Positions 1 to 12,555 of a stretch of 64,000 nt of DNA are shown here, one piece after another. The stretch comes from Zarea fungicola. Lineage: Eukaryota; Ascomycota; Sordariomycetes; Hypocreales; Cordycipitaceae. The notes under the pieces are model-generated. The model searched no databases, was not told the origin of the DNA, and was given only the letters and a program-made list of their open reading frames with translations. The DNA is taken from the NCBI GenBank assembly GCA_900169235.1, contig FWCC01000151.1, positions 1 through 64,000 on the forward strand. Direction: 5' to 3'. How positions within the stretch are numbered: position 1 is the first letter of the stretch; the number at the start of each line of letters is the position of its first letter. A program made the position numbers and the translations under genes.

Positions 1-1106
1 GGTGGGGGCGTGGCACATGTAGTTGAACTGTACTGGTACACAACTACAGTATACTGCGCGACGTATATACATAATAAGCCACAGAGTTCCCAAAGTAAAC
101 CACTACACCTGCAAACCGAGCCAGTGCTATTCTAAAGAGAGAAAAGAAGTCAGCTTGTGCAATGAATTACTAGTGTTACGGCGGCAGCTCAAAACATCCC
201 GGGTAAATGTCTGAGAATAGAAATTTTTTCTCGCGTCATTGCTCCTTTGTGGCACACTTCTGCCATCCCACACCCGGCCAACTACTGAGCTCGGAGCAAG
301 TGTCTAATTGTAAAAGGGGGCGCTTGATCCGCGCAGGAGAAAAGGATCATCACGCCTCCAAATGGACCATTTTCAGTTATTGTATTAGGGCGCAAAATTG
401 GAATGTGTTACAGAGTACTCCGTACACAAAGAGGGAATTGGACACGCGACCAAGAACATTGTTACGCCTCCTTCCCTCCCTTTCACGGTCCGTGTCACTA
501 ATTAGTCTCGACGGATCCAAAGTTTTCTCAATCAAATCTTCAGCCCAAAGTGTGATTTGTGTGCCTCGCCCCCTTGGAGCTAAGGGAATCCGTATGGGTA
601 TTGGCCGCCCATCTCAACGGCTTTTTTTCCAAGATTTTTTTTCAGCCCAGTCATTTCCTCAAGGAGATTATGCATTCGCCCAATTTGGATTAGATTTACT
701 TTTTTTGCCATGTCTCACACAATAAACTAGAGGCTTATGTCACATTCAGCACAAACGGCAAGGCGTTTGGTGCAAAAAAAGAAAACCTCACCTGTCAGAA
801 AAACACCTAATAAAACAACGAACGCCATAAAAAGTAAAAAAAGTCGAGTCAAAAAAATTCAATGTCGCTTATTATGCTTTACTTTATGCAAATATCTAAG
901 ATTAAGTGGTATATTCATGCTTCCTTCTTCCCTCCCTCTCTTGGAGCGGTTTTGTTCTTTCAACCAAATGCCGTGATGCAAGAATTCAACGCTTCTCTTT
1001 CTTTTCGCTTCTCTTCTCCTTTGCTTCTTTCTCCTTTGCTTCTTTTCTCCTTCGCTTCTCTTCTGTTTTCGCTCTTCGTCCTCTTCATTGTTCTTGTTCA
1101 AGCTGC
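1..1106. other. Intergenic, no gene supported
   Basis: No open frame here resembles a protein. The stretch lies downstream of the MFS gene that ends at 1107. It has A/T homopolymers around 770-860 and a pyrimidine-rich repeat of 'ttctcctttgcttc'-like units at about 985-1075, probably part of the 3' region of that gene. Confidence 0.6.
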
Positions 1107-2637
1107 TCAGTATATAGCCTTGAGCTTATACTTTGTCAGCAAGAGACGCGCTATCAAGACGCTCGTCGTGCCGGCAATCAGAAAAGTGCCCGCATACGCC
1201 TTGACGCCCACCAGGCCGTGCGGCTTGGCAATGATGGCGCCCGCAATCGGCGTCGCGAGCAGGCCGCCAATCGACTGCGCCAGGTTGGCGATGCCGTTGC
1301 GGTACCCAATCTCCCGGATCGGCGAGACCTGCGCAATCAGCGCCACCAGCAGCGCAATGTACGCGCCCGAGAACAGCCCAAACATGGCCGCAAACGCAAT
1401 CGTCGCCGCGTTTTGCGTGCCGGGAATCCACATGGCCAGCACGAGTATGCCGGCGACGTAGCACGCCGCGATGAAGGCGTTGAAGCGGCCAAACTTGTCC
1501 GCCAGGATGCCCGAGCTGACGCGCCCAATCAGGCTCGCGCCGTTGTACACGGCCACGAGGTACTGCGCGAGCGTCTTGTCCATGCCGGCCGACACGGCCA
1601 CCGTCGGGAGGTAGTTGATGGGCGTGTACAGGCCAAACGGGATGAGGAAGAGGCCCAGCAGGATGAAGACGTACGGCGCCTCCTTGAAGGGTTGCTTGAG
1701 CTGCGCGGGGGAAAAGTCGGTCTGCGGTCGGATGCTGGTGCGCCGGCGCACCGTGGCAATGGTGATGAGGAGCAGCGCGGCAATCAGAAAGGCGCCGGTG
1801 CGCATGGCCCAGCCGTAGCTGACCCGGTCAATCATGTGCGTCACCATGATGGGGAACACGACGCCGCCCAGGCTGGAACCGGAGGCGAGCAGGCCAAAGG
1901 CGAGGCCGCGGCGGCGGTCGAACCAGCCGCTCACGCAGGCGACGGACGAGAGGAAGACGGCGGCGACGCCAATGGCGCTGCACACGCCCTGCGACAGAAG
2001 GAACTGGTAGTACTTTGTGGAGATGGAGGCCATCATGAGACCAAAGACGTGCAGGAAGGAGCCGGCCATGAGCAGCCGCTCGGGCCCGTACTTGTCAAAC
2101 AGGACGCCGACGAGGGGGCCCATGAAGGACATGAAGAAGATTTGCAGCGCGGGGATCCACGAGATTTGACTGGCCGAGTAGTTTTGCAACGGTCCTTCTT
2201 CGTAGTATTGCTGGAAAATACCGACACCTAGTAACCATGTTAGACATTGGACGTAGGGCAAGGAGAAAAAAAAGAAAGGTAAGAGTAGACATACTGTTGA
2301 TCCATCCATAACTGCAAAAGGAAGCGCACCATGCGCCCAAGACAACCATCCAAGCTTGTAATCCGCCATCTGGCGCAGCGCCACCCGACCCGTCGTCTTC
2401 CTGGTCGCCAACGGCCGTCGCATCGCTTCGGTCATCGACTTGCCTCTCCTCGTCAATAATCTTGTTGTTGATGTCGTGCGTGGCCACGGCCTGGTTCTTT
2501 TCTGCGTCGGTAGGCGGAACTGAGACAGCGCCATCAACGTGGGCAATAGTGTTACTGAGTGATCGCTGAATGTCGACACCACCGCCGCTAACGGCTAGCA
2601 CACCACTCTTTTCGCCGTCGTCGAAAGTGGCTGTCAT
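1107..2637 (-). CDS. MFS monocarboxylate-porter-like transporter
   Basis: Predicted integral membrane carrier of the fungal monocarboxylate porter (MCT/Mch) branch of the major facilitator superfamily. Two exons: 2637-2295 and 2227-1107, with a 67-nt GT..AG intron, giving 487 residues. The N-terminal 95 or so residues are acidic and cytosolic. They are followed by the family hallmark [19 protein letters not shown], which the intron interrupts just after GWIN, and then by [10 protein letters not shown] in exon 2. Later hydrophobic segments and the loop [10 protein letters not shown] fit a 12-TM MFS fold. Fungal members of this branch are mostly orphan carriers and some sit in metabolite clusters, so the substrate cannot be read here. 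The start at 2637 was chosen because the protein then begins with a typical polar tail. An in-frame ATG at 2718 is an alternative. No biosynthetic genes lie beside it. Confidence 0.88.
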
Positions 2638-5545
2638 ATCGAAGATGATGTCTACAGATGAGAATGCGAAGCCTGCTCTTGATTGTACACCCTTGGCGAT
2701 CAGGAACAGAAAAGCCAAGTAAAATCTACAGCAACCTCCGATTAAATAAAAGAAGGAGAAAAAAAAAGGTACCCGATAGGCTTTCTACTTATTGAGGGGA
2801 GCCCCAAGAAAAAAAAGAGGAGCAAGGCAATTTCTGGCTTCGGCCATTGTGGACAATTCGCCGCCGGCAATAAAAGTCGGCTGCGAGAACCTACGTGCCT
2901 ACCTGCCAAAGAAGATTCGGTTGCAACTACGGAGTAACTAATAAAGAGTGACCAGTTATCATTCATCGGGCAAATTTGCAAAAGAAAACCCCCCACATCG
3001 GCCGCCGCCGGTATGAACCTATTGGTCCAAAGCCATGGAAAACGTGGGATAGCGTCTCCGAAAGGCGAAGCCGCAAAAAGCAAAAGAGTCACCAAGGCAA
3101 ATCTGTAAAACCGAGATGCGATGCAATACAGCGAGCCCCGCCGTCTTTTTCTTCTTACTTTCGAATGTAGTAATATTGATCAAGGCTACGTCGGTTTTCT
3201 TCTGCTTCTTAACTCCTTTGCGGCGATCCCCGCGGACATTACGCCTCTGCTTGTGTCACAGTCTTGTTCCGGTTCCGGGCCCGAAAAGGCTCGCCGAGTC
3301 GTGGAAGACCCGCGATTGGTTTTCACCTTCCAGACTGGTGCAGTGGTGCCTGACAGGTCGAATTGAGCCACTAAAAAGTGAGACGGCCGCTCTCTTTCTC
3401 TTAAGGGTAGTAGAGGAAAGCATAAGCCAGTTAATAATTAATCATCAATAATCAAAAGATAGGGCAATGCGGCCGCACTCGCGCTTTTGCATCGGCCGAG
3501 CCCAAGGATATGCAAGAAAACCTGCAGAGTGAGAAAACGTGGCTTGCATAACGGGGGCATCTTTGTTCTCGGCACTGTACTTCCGGAAAGCGAAGCCGCG
3601 AGCTCAACTCAGTTGTGGAGGGAAAGCATGAGATTGGCAGCGCCATCATCCAAAAATGGTACGGACGCCTTGGGATGACATGTTTCCTCCCATCTTGCCC
3701 ATCTTGAATATTGCGGTGCCTGGTGAAATGCATATTCGTATATTTGCAATGGAAATATGCGCTAAAAGGGCAAGGTCTGGCTCATTCCCGAGTAGTGTTT
3801 GATTCGACTGATCTGATCGTACGCCATCAGCGCTAAACCCGTCGGGCGGCGACACATTAGCCGAAAACAATCATGGAAACATAGAGTGCGCTGACCCGCA
3901 ACCCTATCAAGCCGGCTCTGACGATTGCTTGAGCAAGGCTGGTAAATCAGATGGCCTTTGTGATGATTCTTGGTGTTTCAATTTCGACAGCAACAGTGTT
4001 GTTCTCTCAGCCTGCACCATGGCTATCTGGCCTCTCGCATCAGGCATCCAATCTAGCACGGGCGGGATTCATTGCCACAGAGTCCGGACGTTGCCAATGT
4101 CCTCGGGCAGACTTGACAATAAAAAGGAACGGTACGGAGCATTTAGCAGAATCGAGACCGGGAATGGAAGAGCCCAGATTCATGAGTGCCTCGATGAGTG
4201 AGATGTACAGCACTGGCCGGCATCGGTCCCCCAACAATGAGCCCATGAGCGTAGGTTTCGCGACAGCTCAACATTTATTAACTTTTTGTCGGCCGCACGC
4301 AATGCAACATAGCAATTCCATCGCCAACAGATTGAAATTTCAGGTCGAGTGGATTCTTCGCATCAAGTTGTACACGCCTACAGCAAATCGGGCTTGGAGC
4401 AATTTGGACAATCGTTGACAGCGGAGACGATGACCAGTCATGGGTGACACATCAGCAGAAGACGGCGGTGGTATATAATCTATTCGAGGAAGTAATGCCA
4501 GCAATGCAAACAAGTCTCGTTGCCGTTTTAAATCCGCTGCCTGTTCGGTCGCATGCTGAATACTCACTTCTGCCTGCTGACGAGACCCAGCTTGGACGAC
4601 TAGGCATCAAGCAAGCAATTTTCAGCACAAACGGCCATTGAAACGTTCAAAGGTGAATCATGGTCAACAATGACGGACGCTTTGAAGCGATGACTGCGAA
4701 TCCGGGAATCATACTGGGTAGACGACAGGTTAATTGTGCAGCTTCATGCTCTCTGCCAAAGGACAAACGCCGAACAACGCCCGCAGTGTGGCGCATGTGG
4801 CGTGGCAAAGCATCGTGGCTTGCACGCATGAGCCAGGCAGCAGAAGCCAGGCCGCGGAAGCCAGGGCAGTCACCTGACCCACAGCAGCAAAAATAGGCGA
4901 AAAAGTCAACTGAACCGACCGCCACAAGGGACAGCAACGCCTAAAAGCCGCTAACACCCTTTTGGTACCTACTGGGTACACATTATTGATGCGCATGTGG
5001 GCAGAACCATCACCACCGCCTAACCAGCCACGGAATCCCTCTTCTCTCCCAACAACGCCGTGGCCGACAAGCAGCACCTGACCACCTGTTCGCCATCACA
5101 TACGCACAACCTTGCAATCTCAACCACCAACAACCTCACCTACTGGCGACTCCATCGCTACCAACGCATCTCCTTCTCTTCATCATTGCCCTTCAATCCA
5201 AACGCAATCTCGCCGCACCCCACTACAATACCTACTAGCCTCCCTTTCCTCCTCCGCAGCTTTCCTATCAAGGGTTTGCCAAGTATAGCGACGTCGCACA
5301 TTGATCCTTGCACATTCGCAGACGCGACGCAACCTCCCCTACCATCCTCCTCGTATCGACCTAGCTATTCGAGCTCCATTCCCTGCGTCTTCACCGTCGA
5401 ATTGATCAGGACTTGACCTCTCGAGCATCCAGTCACCGACCAGGAGCCACGTCACACCACGACAAACCACGCGCTTCCTCAATCGGGCGGCAGAGACTAC
5501 ATTACATCTTCTGCCAGATGGGCATCGCGCGGCCCACGCCCGGAA
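2638..5545. other. Long intergenic region / upstream leader
   Basis: 2.9 kb between the divergently oriented MFS and eIF4E-binding genes. Only short overlapping frames without recognisable domains are present. The final 500 bases (about 5000-5545) are pyrimidine-rich with ACC/CCA runs, as in long fungal 5' leaders, so part is probably leader of the downstream gene. A 155-codon frame at 3951-4418 starts with a hydrophobic stretch but has no other protein-like property. Confidence 0.5.
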
Positions 5546-8019
5546 ATGGCACTTCGATATTCAGCAGACGTTCTGCTGCACCTGCGCAACTCTCCGCTAT
5601 GCACTAGACCAGAAAACCTACCTCCTAGCGAGGAGTGGATGGGGTAAGTTTTGTTTGCCAATGCTGGCACCAGTCTGTGTGATCGCATTTCCTCTGACAA
5701 GTTGCTTCTTCCTTGTTCATAATAGCGCACCGTCGGAGCAGACACGAAATCAAAGTAAGGCACTCAATGACAGGACACGCAATGGCGACGGTGCTCTCAA
5801 CGACCAGGCCGACCGGCGGTCTGGAGCCGAGCGTCACATTTCCCGCAACAGCGCGAGTTGGTGCACCCCTACTATTGGGAACTGTCCCCTCAGATCTAGC
5901 TAACGAGATTCTTGCATCTTTAGACCCGGATGAAATTGTCTTCGCCCCTCCACGCACCAACTTCTCATCACGAGGCAAGCTGCTCGATGGAGACAAGGCC
6001 GCCAAGGAACTAGAGCAGGGCCGATTCGGTATCCGAAACAGGACCGGTGACTCGGACAATGATCGTTCGCGCGACAGCAGAGGCAACCCCCTCCGCCGGC
6101 GTGGCGATAGCGACTATGACGCCGAAGGTTGGAGTACGGTTAAGCCGCGCAAAAGTTTTGGCGCTGAGGGTGCAGAGCGCTTTTCTGGCAAGATGGGGGG
6201 CAACTATCGCGATGAGACCAAGTCAACCGACCGTGACGGAGCCAAGGATCGTCAGGGCAGAGGTGCTGATGCCCTTGGTCGCGACAAGGACAGAGATGCC
6301 GATGGCCGCACTCGTAATGGCCAGTCCAAGAAACTTGATTCTTGGCAGAAGACAGAACCAAGCACGGAAGCCGCCTCAAACGAACGACGCGATCGTGATC
6401 GAACAAAGAGCTGGAGAGATCGTGAACCGGAAACTCCTGTTGACAACAGCAGAGGTGGCGACAAACGCTGGGGCAGAGAGCGCGACCAAAGGGCCGAACG
6501 CGATCCCGAATGGTTTGACGAGCCCGCCAAGGACCAGCGCGATGTTCACACGCAGCAGGATTTCCAGAAGTGGATGGAACAAATGAAGAAGGCTAAGAAC
6601 GCTCAGGACATCCAATCCACAGACGATGTCGAGCCCGAGAAGCCTGCTGTCAAGTCTGCGCCTGCCGTTGAACAAGGTCCAGATAAATTCTTCATGGCTT
6701 TTGGGGGAGGATCAGCAATGGACAGCAGCCCGCAAACTGACCAACCGGATGGCTCCAACAAGGCCAAGACTGTTGGCAAATCGTCGCGCTTCACCTCGTT
6801 TTTCGGCGGTGGTCAGGAAGACGCCCGTCAGCGAACAGAGCCAGCCACCCCTGCAACCGGCGCTCCGTCAGTGCCGCCTGGCCTAGCCCATCTCCTCGGC
6901 GGAATGGGTGGTGCTGCCGGTCGTGGCGGCTCTGCCGGACCGGAAGATGAGAAGCAAGCATTCCAGCAACTGCTTGCCAAGCTCCAGAAGCAGTCTGCTA
7001 CTGGCACGCCCCCCGGTTTATCATTATTCTCGCCGCCGCAGCAAAACCAAAGTGACGGCGGCAAGAAGAGTAGTGCCGTAACATCTCCGGAGCCGTTCCA
7101 ACAGCTTGGACAGGAGCGTAGAGAAGGACCTACTGCCAGACCCCAGCAGCAGCAGCAGCAGCAGGAGATCCACGCGCCCCGTCCCCAACAACACAATGCC
7201 CGCCCCGACCAGTTGCTTCAGGACCTCGTCGGTCACCACCAGCGTGCCTCAAGTCAAAGCTCATCCCAGCGTGACCCTTCGACGGCCAAGAACAACAGCA
7301 ATGCCGAGTTCCTTATGAATCTTATGCGCGCCGGCCCAGCGGATGCCCACCGCGCTGAGCAGCTGCAGAACATGATGGCTCGTCCTGGGCCCATGCAGCA
7401 GAAGCACTCTGCAATGCCACCAATGCATGAGAGAGACGCCCATGGTCACCAACAACACCAACAGCAGCAAGGTCGTCCCGGTCCACCGCCTGGCTTCCCA
7501 GCCATGGACGACTCGTATCGCTCGTCTGACCAGGAACCGAGACAGAACCCGACGCAAATCCTGCAGCGACCCCCGCCGCCGCCCGGTCTCGACCACATGC
7601 CACCAAACTGGATGCATGGCCCTCCCCCGCCTGGCGTTGGCCCGCCGCCCGGCCAGCGCGGTGGCGGTCCCATGATTCCTCCCCCAGGCCTCCCCGGAGG
7701 TCTTCCTACACGCAACATGCCCATGCCGCACATGTTCCCGCCCAACTTCCCGCCGGGCGCCATGCCACCTCACCCCCCGCCCGATATGGCGCGCAACATG
7801 CCGCCCATGCCGCCACCGGGCTTCTTCAACGGTCCTCCTCCGATGATGTCGCACGGCTACGGCCCACCGCCACCCGGCATGCCAGGTTTCAACAACGGAC
7901 CACCTCTACCAGATCATCACCACCGCGCCTTTGGCAGCCCACCTTTTGATGGACGTGGCATGCCTCCTCCGCCGTCTGCAGACGGTGGTCGCAGTGGCAA
8001 CTATGGCCATGGCCGCTAA
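5546..8019 (+). CDS. eIF4E-binding translation regulator, Eap1/4E-T-like
   Basis: Predicted cytoplasmic regulator that docks on cap-binding eIF4E and represses or stores mRNA. Three exons: 5546-5643, 5726-5856 and 5924-8019, with introns of 82 and 67 nt, giving 774 residues. The short first exon encodes MALRYSADVLLHLRNSPL, in which Y5-S-A-D-V-L10-L11 fits the canonical YX4L-hydrophobic eIF4E-binding motif. Exon 2 carries RHISRNSA, which joins through N to PDEIVFAPPRTNF in exon 3. I recall that order from filamentous-fungal Eap1-family proteins. The middle is highly charged (RDRDRTKSWRDRE), then holds ERDPEWFDEP, similar to the DPEWF motif of metazoan 4E-T. The C-terminal half is low complexity, with a poly-Q run and proline/glycine/methionine repeats (PPPPGMPG). 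This suggests disorder and granule association. Taking only the long exon would miss the 4E-binding motif. The function is inferred from motif and family. Confidence 0.85.
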
Positions 8020-9004
8020 ATAGCTTGAAAGGAAAATCACCCCGACTACCTGGCTGATGAAACCGGTCTTCTTTAACAAGAAGCATTTTTTTCCTGATTT
8101 CCTTTTTATCTAGCTTTTTTGTTCAAGGGAAACTATTTGGGAGGGCATTTATGAATTGACACGGCACACACATATGCACACGCACACACACGCACAACAC
8201 CAATGAAAGGGTCAAGGATCACATGGGGGCGGGGAAAAAAATCATACATTCAGGGAGGGGGGATATCTATGGGATGTGGATTGAACTTGATGTATTTATC
8301 TGTTGGAACCTCTTCTGCCTTTTCTTTTTCCTTTTTCTGTTTAAAAAACATACATGCCTCCCCGATTGGGAGAGAGATGAAGGGAAATTAAGAAATGCAC
8401 ATCTTTGGCTGTAGAAAAATGTAAATTGATAGGGAGGAGAAGAACAATACTAAACATGTCAAGACATTGCCTCTCCCCCCTGGATGTAATCAAATATGGA
8501 TAAGAACTGGAGAAATGAAGCAGATGATGATTCTTTGTTTCTCGCTTAAAATCTCGGCACTTTCTCTACTATGCACCATGAACAAGTCCCCATTCCCTAC
8601 TCTTTTGCCAATGGTTTGCGTTCCTCATTCCAAGAAAATAAATTATTCGCTATCCTGCCCATGATCCTCCTCTTGCTACCCCTTTCTCTTTCTCGGTGTC
8701 CTGCTGGCAACAAACAAAAGAATCCAACATGAACCATTGCCCCAAATTTTCTTCATGTGCGCTTCGTTCGCGCAGACCATGTAAGCGATCTGTTATGCCG
8801 CAGTGTAGCAGGCATCTTTCTGACGCCGACCCCTTCCTCGGATAAGCTTCTCTTCACGTCGTGCACATGCGTGATAGCATCAGCTCCATCAACAGCAGCA
8901 CTGTCCCCTGCCGCTGCCGCTGCTGCCGTGGTAGCCATCGCTACAGTGTCTTCTGGAACGGGTGGTGGAATGGAAACGGCGGCATCCCTCAGACGCAGAG
9001 AACC
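8020..9004. other. Convergent intergenic spacer
   Basis: About 1 kb between the 3' ends of the eIF4E-binding gene (+) and sec1 (-). It contains 3' UTR-like A/T-rich sequence and an imperfect CA microsatellite at about 8160-8202. No gene is seen. Confidence 0.6.
8160..8202. repeat. CA-rich microsatellite
   Basis: An imperfect (CA)n stretch in the 3' flank of the eIF4E-binding gene, broken by ATG and CG steps. It is probably neutral. Confidence 0.7.
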
Positions 9005-11447
9005 CTACTTCTTCAAGCCCAGAAACTTGTGCCGCTTCTTCTCCTTGTGCAGTTTCCCGTCGCCCGGCGGCGGCAGACTCGGCGGTGCTTGTGGTAAGCC
9101 TGCGCCACTGCCTGGTGGTGGTACAGGTGGGTGATTCAGCCTCATATTGGACATGGCCTGCGTTGGTGGCACAGGAGGGTGGTTACCGTGTCCTGGTCGA
9201 GTCGGCAGGCCACCCTGTGGAGGTGGCGCACGGCCTCCTCTCTGCTGCAATTGGCCGTGGCTTGACGGTGGTTGCGCTGATCGTGGACGCTCCAGCAGAA
9301 ATGGCGGTACGCGTGGTTTTGGTCGATCCATTGGCAGATCAAGCTGGCGCTTATCGCGGCTGAGGTCACTAACTTGGCGTATGTAAAGCTGTGGTGTCAG
9401 CATGTGTGACGTTGCAAGTACAACATCGCACCTGCTCGCACGCCCAACCTCGTAGCAAACACGGCTCTCGCTATATGTCGCACCGCCAGCCATCGCTACA
9501 ATGATGCGCTGCTGGTTTTCTGGCGTTCGCTGTTGTGCCCATGTTCCCGGTGCAAACTTGCCCTGAACTCGTAATGAGGTGCTCTGTGCAGCTAGGAGGT
9601 CCTCATTTGGGTCCAGCGGCGGCTTCACGTAGGGGAATATCCCTCTGTCTAGCGTCCCCTTTACGAGATTCTCCAGCAACCCCTTTATTGCAGGTTCAAA
9701 GCGACGTCGACGCTCCTCTTTTCCGTCTTGTTCCGCCTGTGGGGAGGCATCTCTTGGGGGAAAGAGGTGAGAGTAGGGTCTGCGTTGCTCCTTGAGCTTG
9801 TGGTTGACTGAGGCGCCCAGAAGCTCAAGGTTGTTAATCATTTCAGTTTCGTGGACAGGCAGACCGGCATGGGTAAGAAGCTTCTTGACATCCTCCATGA
9901 TGACACCTCCTCGGTACAGAATGTACATGATGATAACCCGCAGGCGCTCCTCGGGTCGGACAGCCTCATCGTCCAGCACCTCGACAACATATTCCAACAC
10001 ATTTTTTAACTTGCGCATATCGCTATCGAAGCCGGTGGCAAGACTCTCTTCCACCTGGTTGACATCGTACAGGTTGTGATTATTCCACAAACGCAAACAC
10101 AGATTCACAAGTTCAAGGTGAAGTGTATAAGAATCCTTCTCTTGTGCAGTCTTCGATATGTTGACCATTCCATCTCGCACTTGGTTCATTTTGGCAGGAC
10201 CGCTTAGGGTTTCGTCATCTTTCTTGCCAGCAGCAAGCGGATTCCTTACCGTCCAGTCATTAAACCCAGTAGCAATTTGTTCACTGGCGAGATCCAAGTG
10301 ACGATGGCGCGTGTCGACCCATGTTTTGTCCCTTTCATGCAGTTCATAGTCCTTTTCTTCCTCCGTGGTTGTGTTCGCATTGATAGTCATGCGATATGTG
10401 ACTTTATCGCCTTCCTTAATAGGCAGCAGATCGTGCGCTATGGCTTGGTAGGTAGGTTCGGTCATGAGGGGAGCCATCAAGTCCATGGAACGATCGGTAA
10501 TGAGGAGAATGCCTTGGGGTCGTTTTGATTGCGGCGGAAAGTCCCTGTTGTATTGAGCGTAACCGTCTAGCTCCTCCTGAACGAAGCGTGCCAGATGGCT
10601 GCAGAGAACACTGGCCTCATGAGTCGGGTTGCGTGGCTGGTAGTAGCGTACTTTTGGGTATTCGCCCAGCGTGATACAAACGCCGGCAATCTGAGTCGGC
10701 GTCAGTTTATTGCTAATGAAGAATCATGAAGCTGCGTGGCCATACCTGTTGTGCCAGGGCTTGCATGTGTTTAGGGACAAGATTATTGCAAGCGGGGTGG
10801 TAGAGCATGGGGAAGCTCCAGGGATCTCGGAAGATGACTAGATTGGACTCGCGGGGGTAAAAGTTGCTGAATAGAGTCTTGGAGCTAGCGCGAAAGTGGC
10901 GAGTGGGAGGGAATTCGTCAATGCGCCGACGCAGATTAGGCTCGAGGAGACTGGTCCAGAGGAGGTAGGCGCGGCGGTAACGACCGACCTCAAAGTCGGC
11001 GAGCAAGCAGTCAACGATGTGGGCGTCGGGGCTCAAAAAATAAAGGGCATCCATGTCGGGGCTCGGCTCGCGACGCTCATCGATGCGCTCGATTGCTGCG
11101 TACCAAAGTTGCCAGGTTAGCGAGGAAGGGGAAGCAGTATGGGGGACAGCGACGAACCGGCTACATTTTGACGGAGGATGTCATCTTGCAAGTCGAGGTT
11201 ATCGATAATCTTTTCAGATTGTTCGTCGACTATCATGTGTTTCCACTGCGTCGGCGCGGTTAATGGGTTTGTTTCAGGTGGTCAAGTCGATTTGCAAAAC
11301 ATTTTACCTCGCCCCGGGTAGACTTGTTGATGTCCGTGATCTCCTCCAGGATGACTGGGTTACAGTTAGCCTGCCGCTCGATGGATTCTCGACTTGATTG
11401 TAGTTGGCAGTACTTGTACGCTGGGCGTCAATTACCGAGATGCCCAT
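9005..11447 (-). CDS. SEC1: Sec1, exocytic Sec1/Munc18 protein
   Basis: SM-family protein that binds the plasma-membrane syntaxin/SNARE complex and promotes fusion of secretory vesicles at growing hyphal tips. Five exons: 11447-11420, 11354-11308, 11245-11158, 11095-10746 and 10690-9005, with introns of 65, 62, 62 and 55 nt, giving 732 residues. The tiny first exon encodes MGISVIDAQ, the usual SM start. Exons 2-3 give ILEEITDINKSTRGEWKHMI and VDEQSEKIIDNL. Exon 4 has MDALYFLSPDAHIVDCLLAD and PWSFPMLYHPACNNLVPKHM. Exon 5 has IAGVCITLGEYPKVRYYQPR and ITDRSMDLMAPLMTEPTYQA, all typical of fungal Sec1. The last 110 residues are proline-rich and end in basic KKRHKFLGLKK, as in filamentous-fungal Sec1 but beyond the folded SM core. 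The family assignment is very secure. Exon borders come from frame and splice consensus. Confidence 0.95.
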
Positions 11448-12555
11448 GGCGAAGTAGACAAGGGGGCTGCTCCCCCGCGTAGCTCTATGGTGACAACGTT
11501 GCTGGCAGAGACAGAGGAGGCTGCCTTGCTAACCGGAGGCATTCAAGAGGCAGGGGCTGCGCGTTGGCTGCAAGCAACAAAGGAGATGTGCAAAACAGCG
11601 TTGATTAGAATCCAGCTTGAAGGACAGTTGTGATTATTGATGTAGTAAAGCACCCAAGGCGAGTGGTGGACAGGCCGAGGCGGATATACGGATGCGGATG
11701 CGGGACGGGTATGCAGGATTCAAAAAGCAGGAGCTCCAACGGGATACAAGGAAGGAGGTTTGGCGGGTTGGCGGGGTCGTGCGGCGGCATCTTGGTAGGC
11801 CGGAGGTACCTCTACCTGGGACTATAAGCCACCTCGGTACTATTAAGCATAGTGTGCAGGTACCAGGCAGGCACCAAGGAAGGCACCTGGGTACCTAGTA
11901 CATGTAGCTTATACTTACCATGGTACTGTCACCGTTCAGGGAGCCTCTGCCTGCTACAGTGTGGCCCACAGTGGATGCTGAGCAAAGTGAAGCTGTCCTT
12001 TATTAGTGGCAAAGTGGCAGTCTGATACGCTAGCGTGTCCCGAGTACCAGTGGCCGGCGCCGATGAAGTAACACGAGCCCCAGGTCTGTACCTACCTAAG
12101 GTAGTATAGGGTGGGTATAGCTGTACGTATTATGTACGTCTACCAATACCTGTACCTTATACCGACAAGCCATATGGATAATCCATACCCAGAGTAGCGC
12201 TTTACCAGTATTATTGCCATGTCAGACTATTAATATAGAGAGGCGCCTTAATAAATGCCTAGGCGTCTACTAATACAGGCGATATGTCTCTGCAGGTACG
12301 GTAGGTACATCAAGAACCCCTTCGGGGTAGTAATACTCAATTCACTTTGTCAAAGCATACTCAACCGTCTATCCCTTTTTACCACTGCTTGCTGCCCTGA
12401 ATTCACTTGAGTCTCTAATTACCACGTCTAGTCGCATAGTTCAAACCAACCAGCTGAAACAAACCCATTATGCGTGCCATCATCCGTTACGTCACTAGAC
12501 TTGTCGACCTGACAGAGACGGTATCATATACCCGTGATGGGCAGCACATTACACT
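11448..12555. other. GGTACC-rich promoter region of SEC1
   Basis: 1.1 kb upstream of the SEC1 start. From about 11805 to 12320 it is unusually dense in GGTACC, GTACCT and ACCTAGGTA-type hexamers and short palindromes. No coding frame is convincing. It must hold the SEC1 promoter and the 3' end of the G-patch gene. Confidence 0.5.

Noticed and set aside
906..2231. Long + strand frame of 441 codons opposite the MFS gene
   Set aside because: It is the antisense shadow of a G/C-rich transporter exon and is Arg/Glu/His-rich in a way real proteins are not.
3951..4418. 155-codon frame with hydrophobic start
   Set aside because: No further protein-like features, and no splice or promoter context. 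Composition looks like random frame.
5713..5723. Apparent start of the eIF4E-binding gene at 5713
   Set aside because: The codon is TTG inside the first intron. The spliced ATG at 5546 gives the conserved N-terminus.
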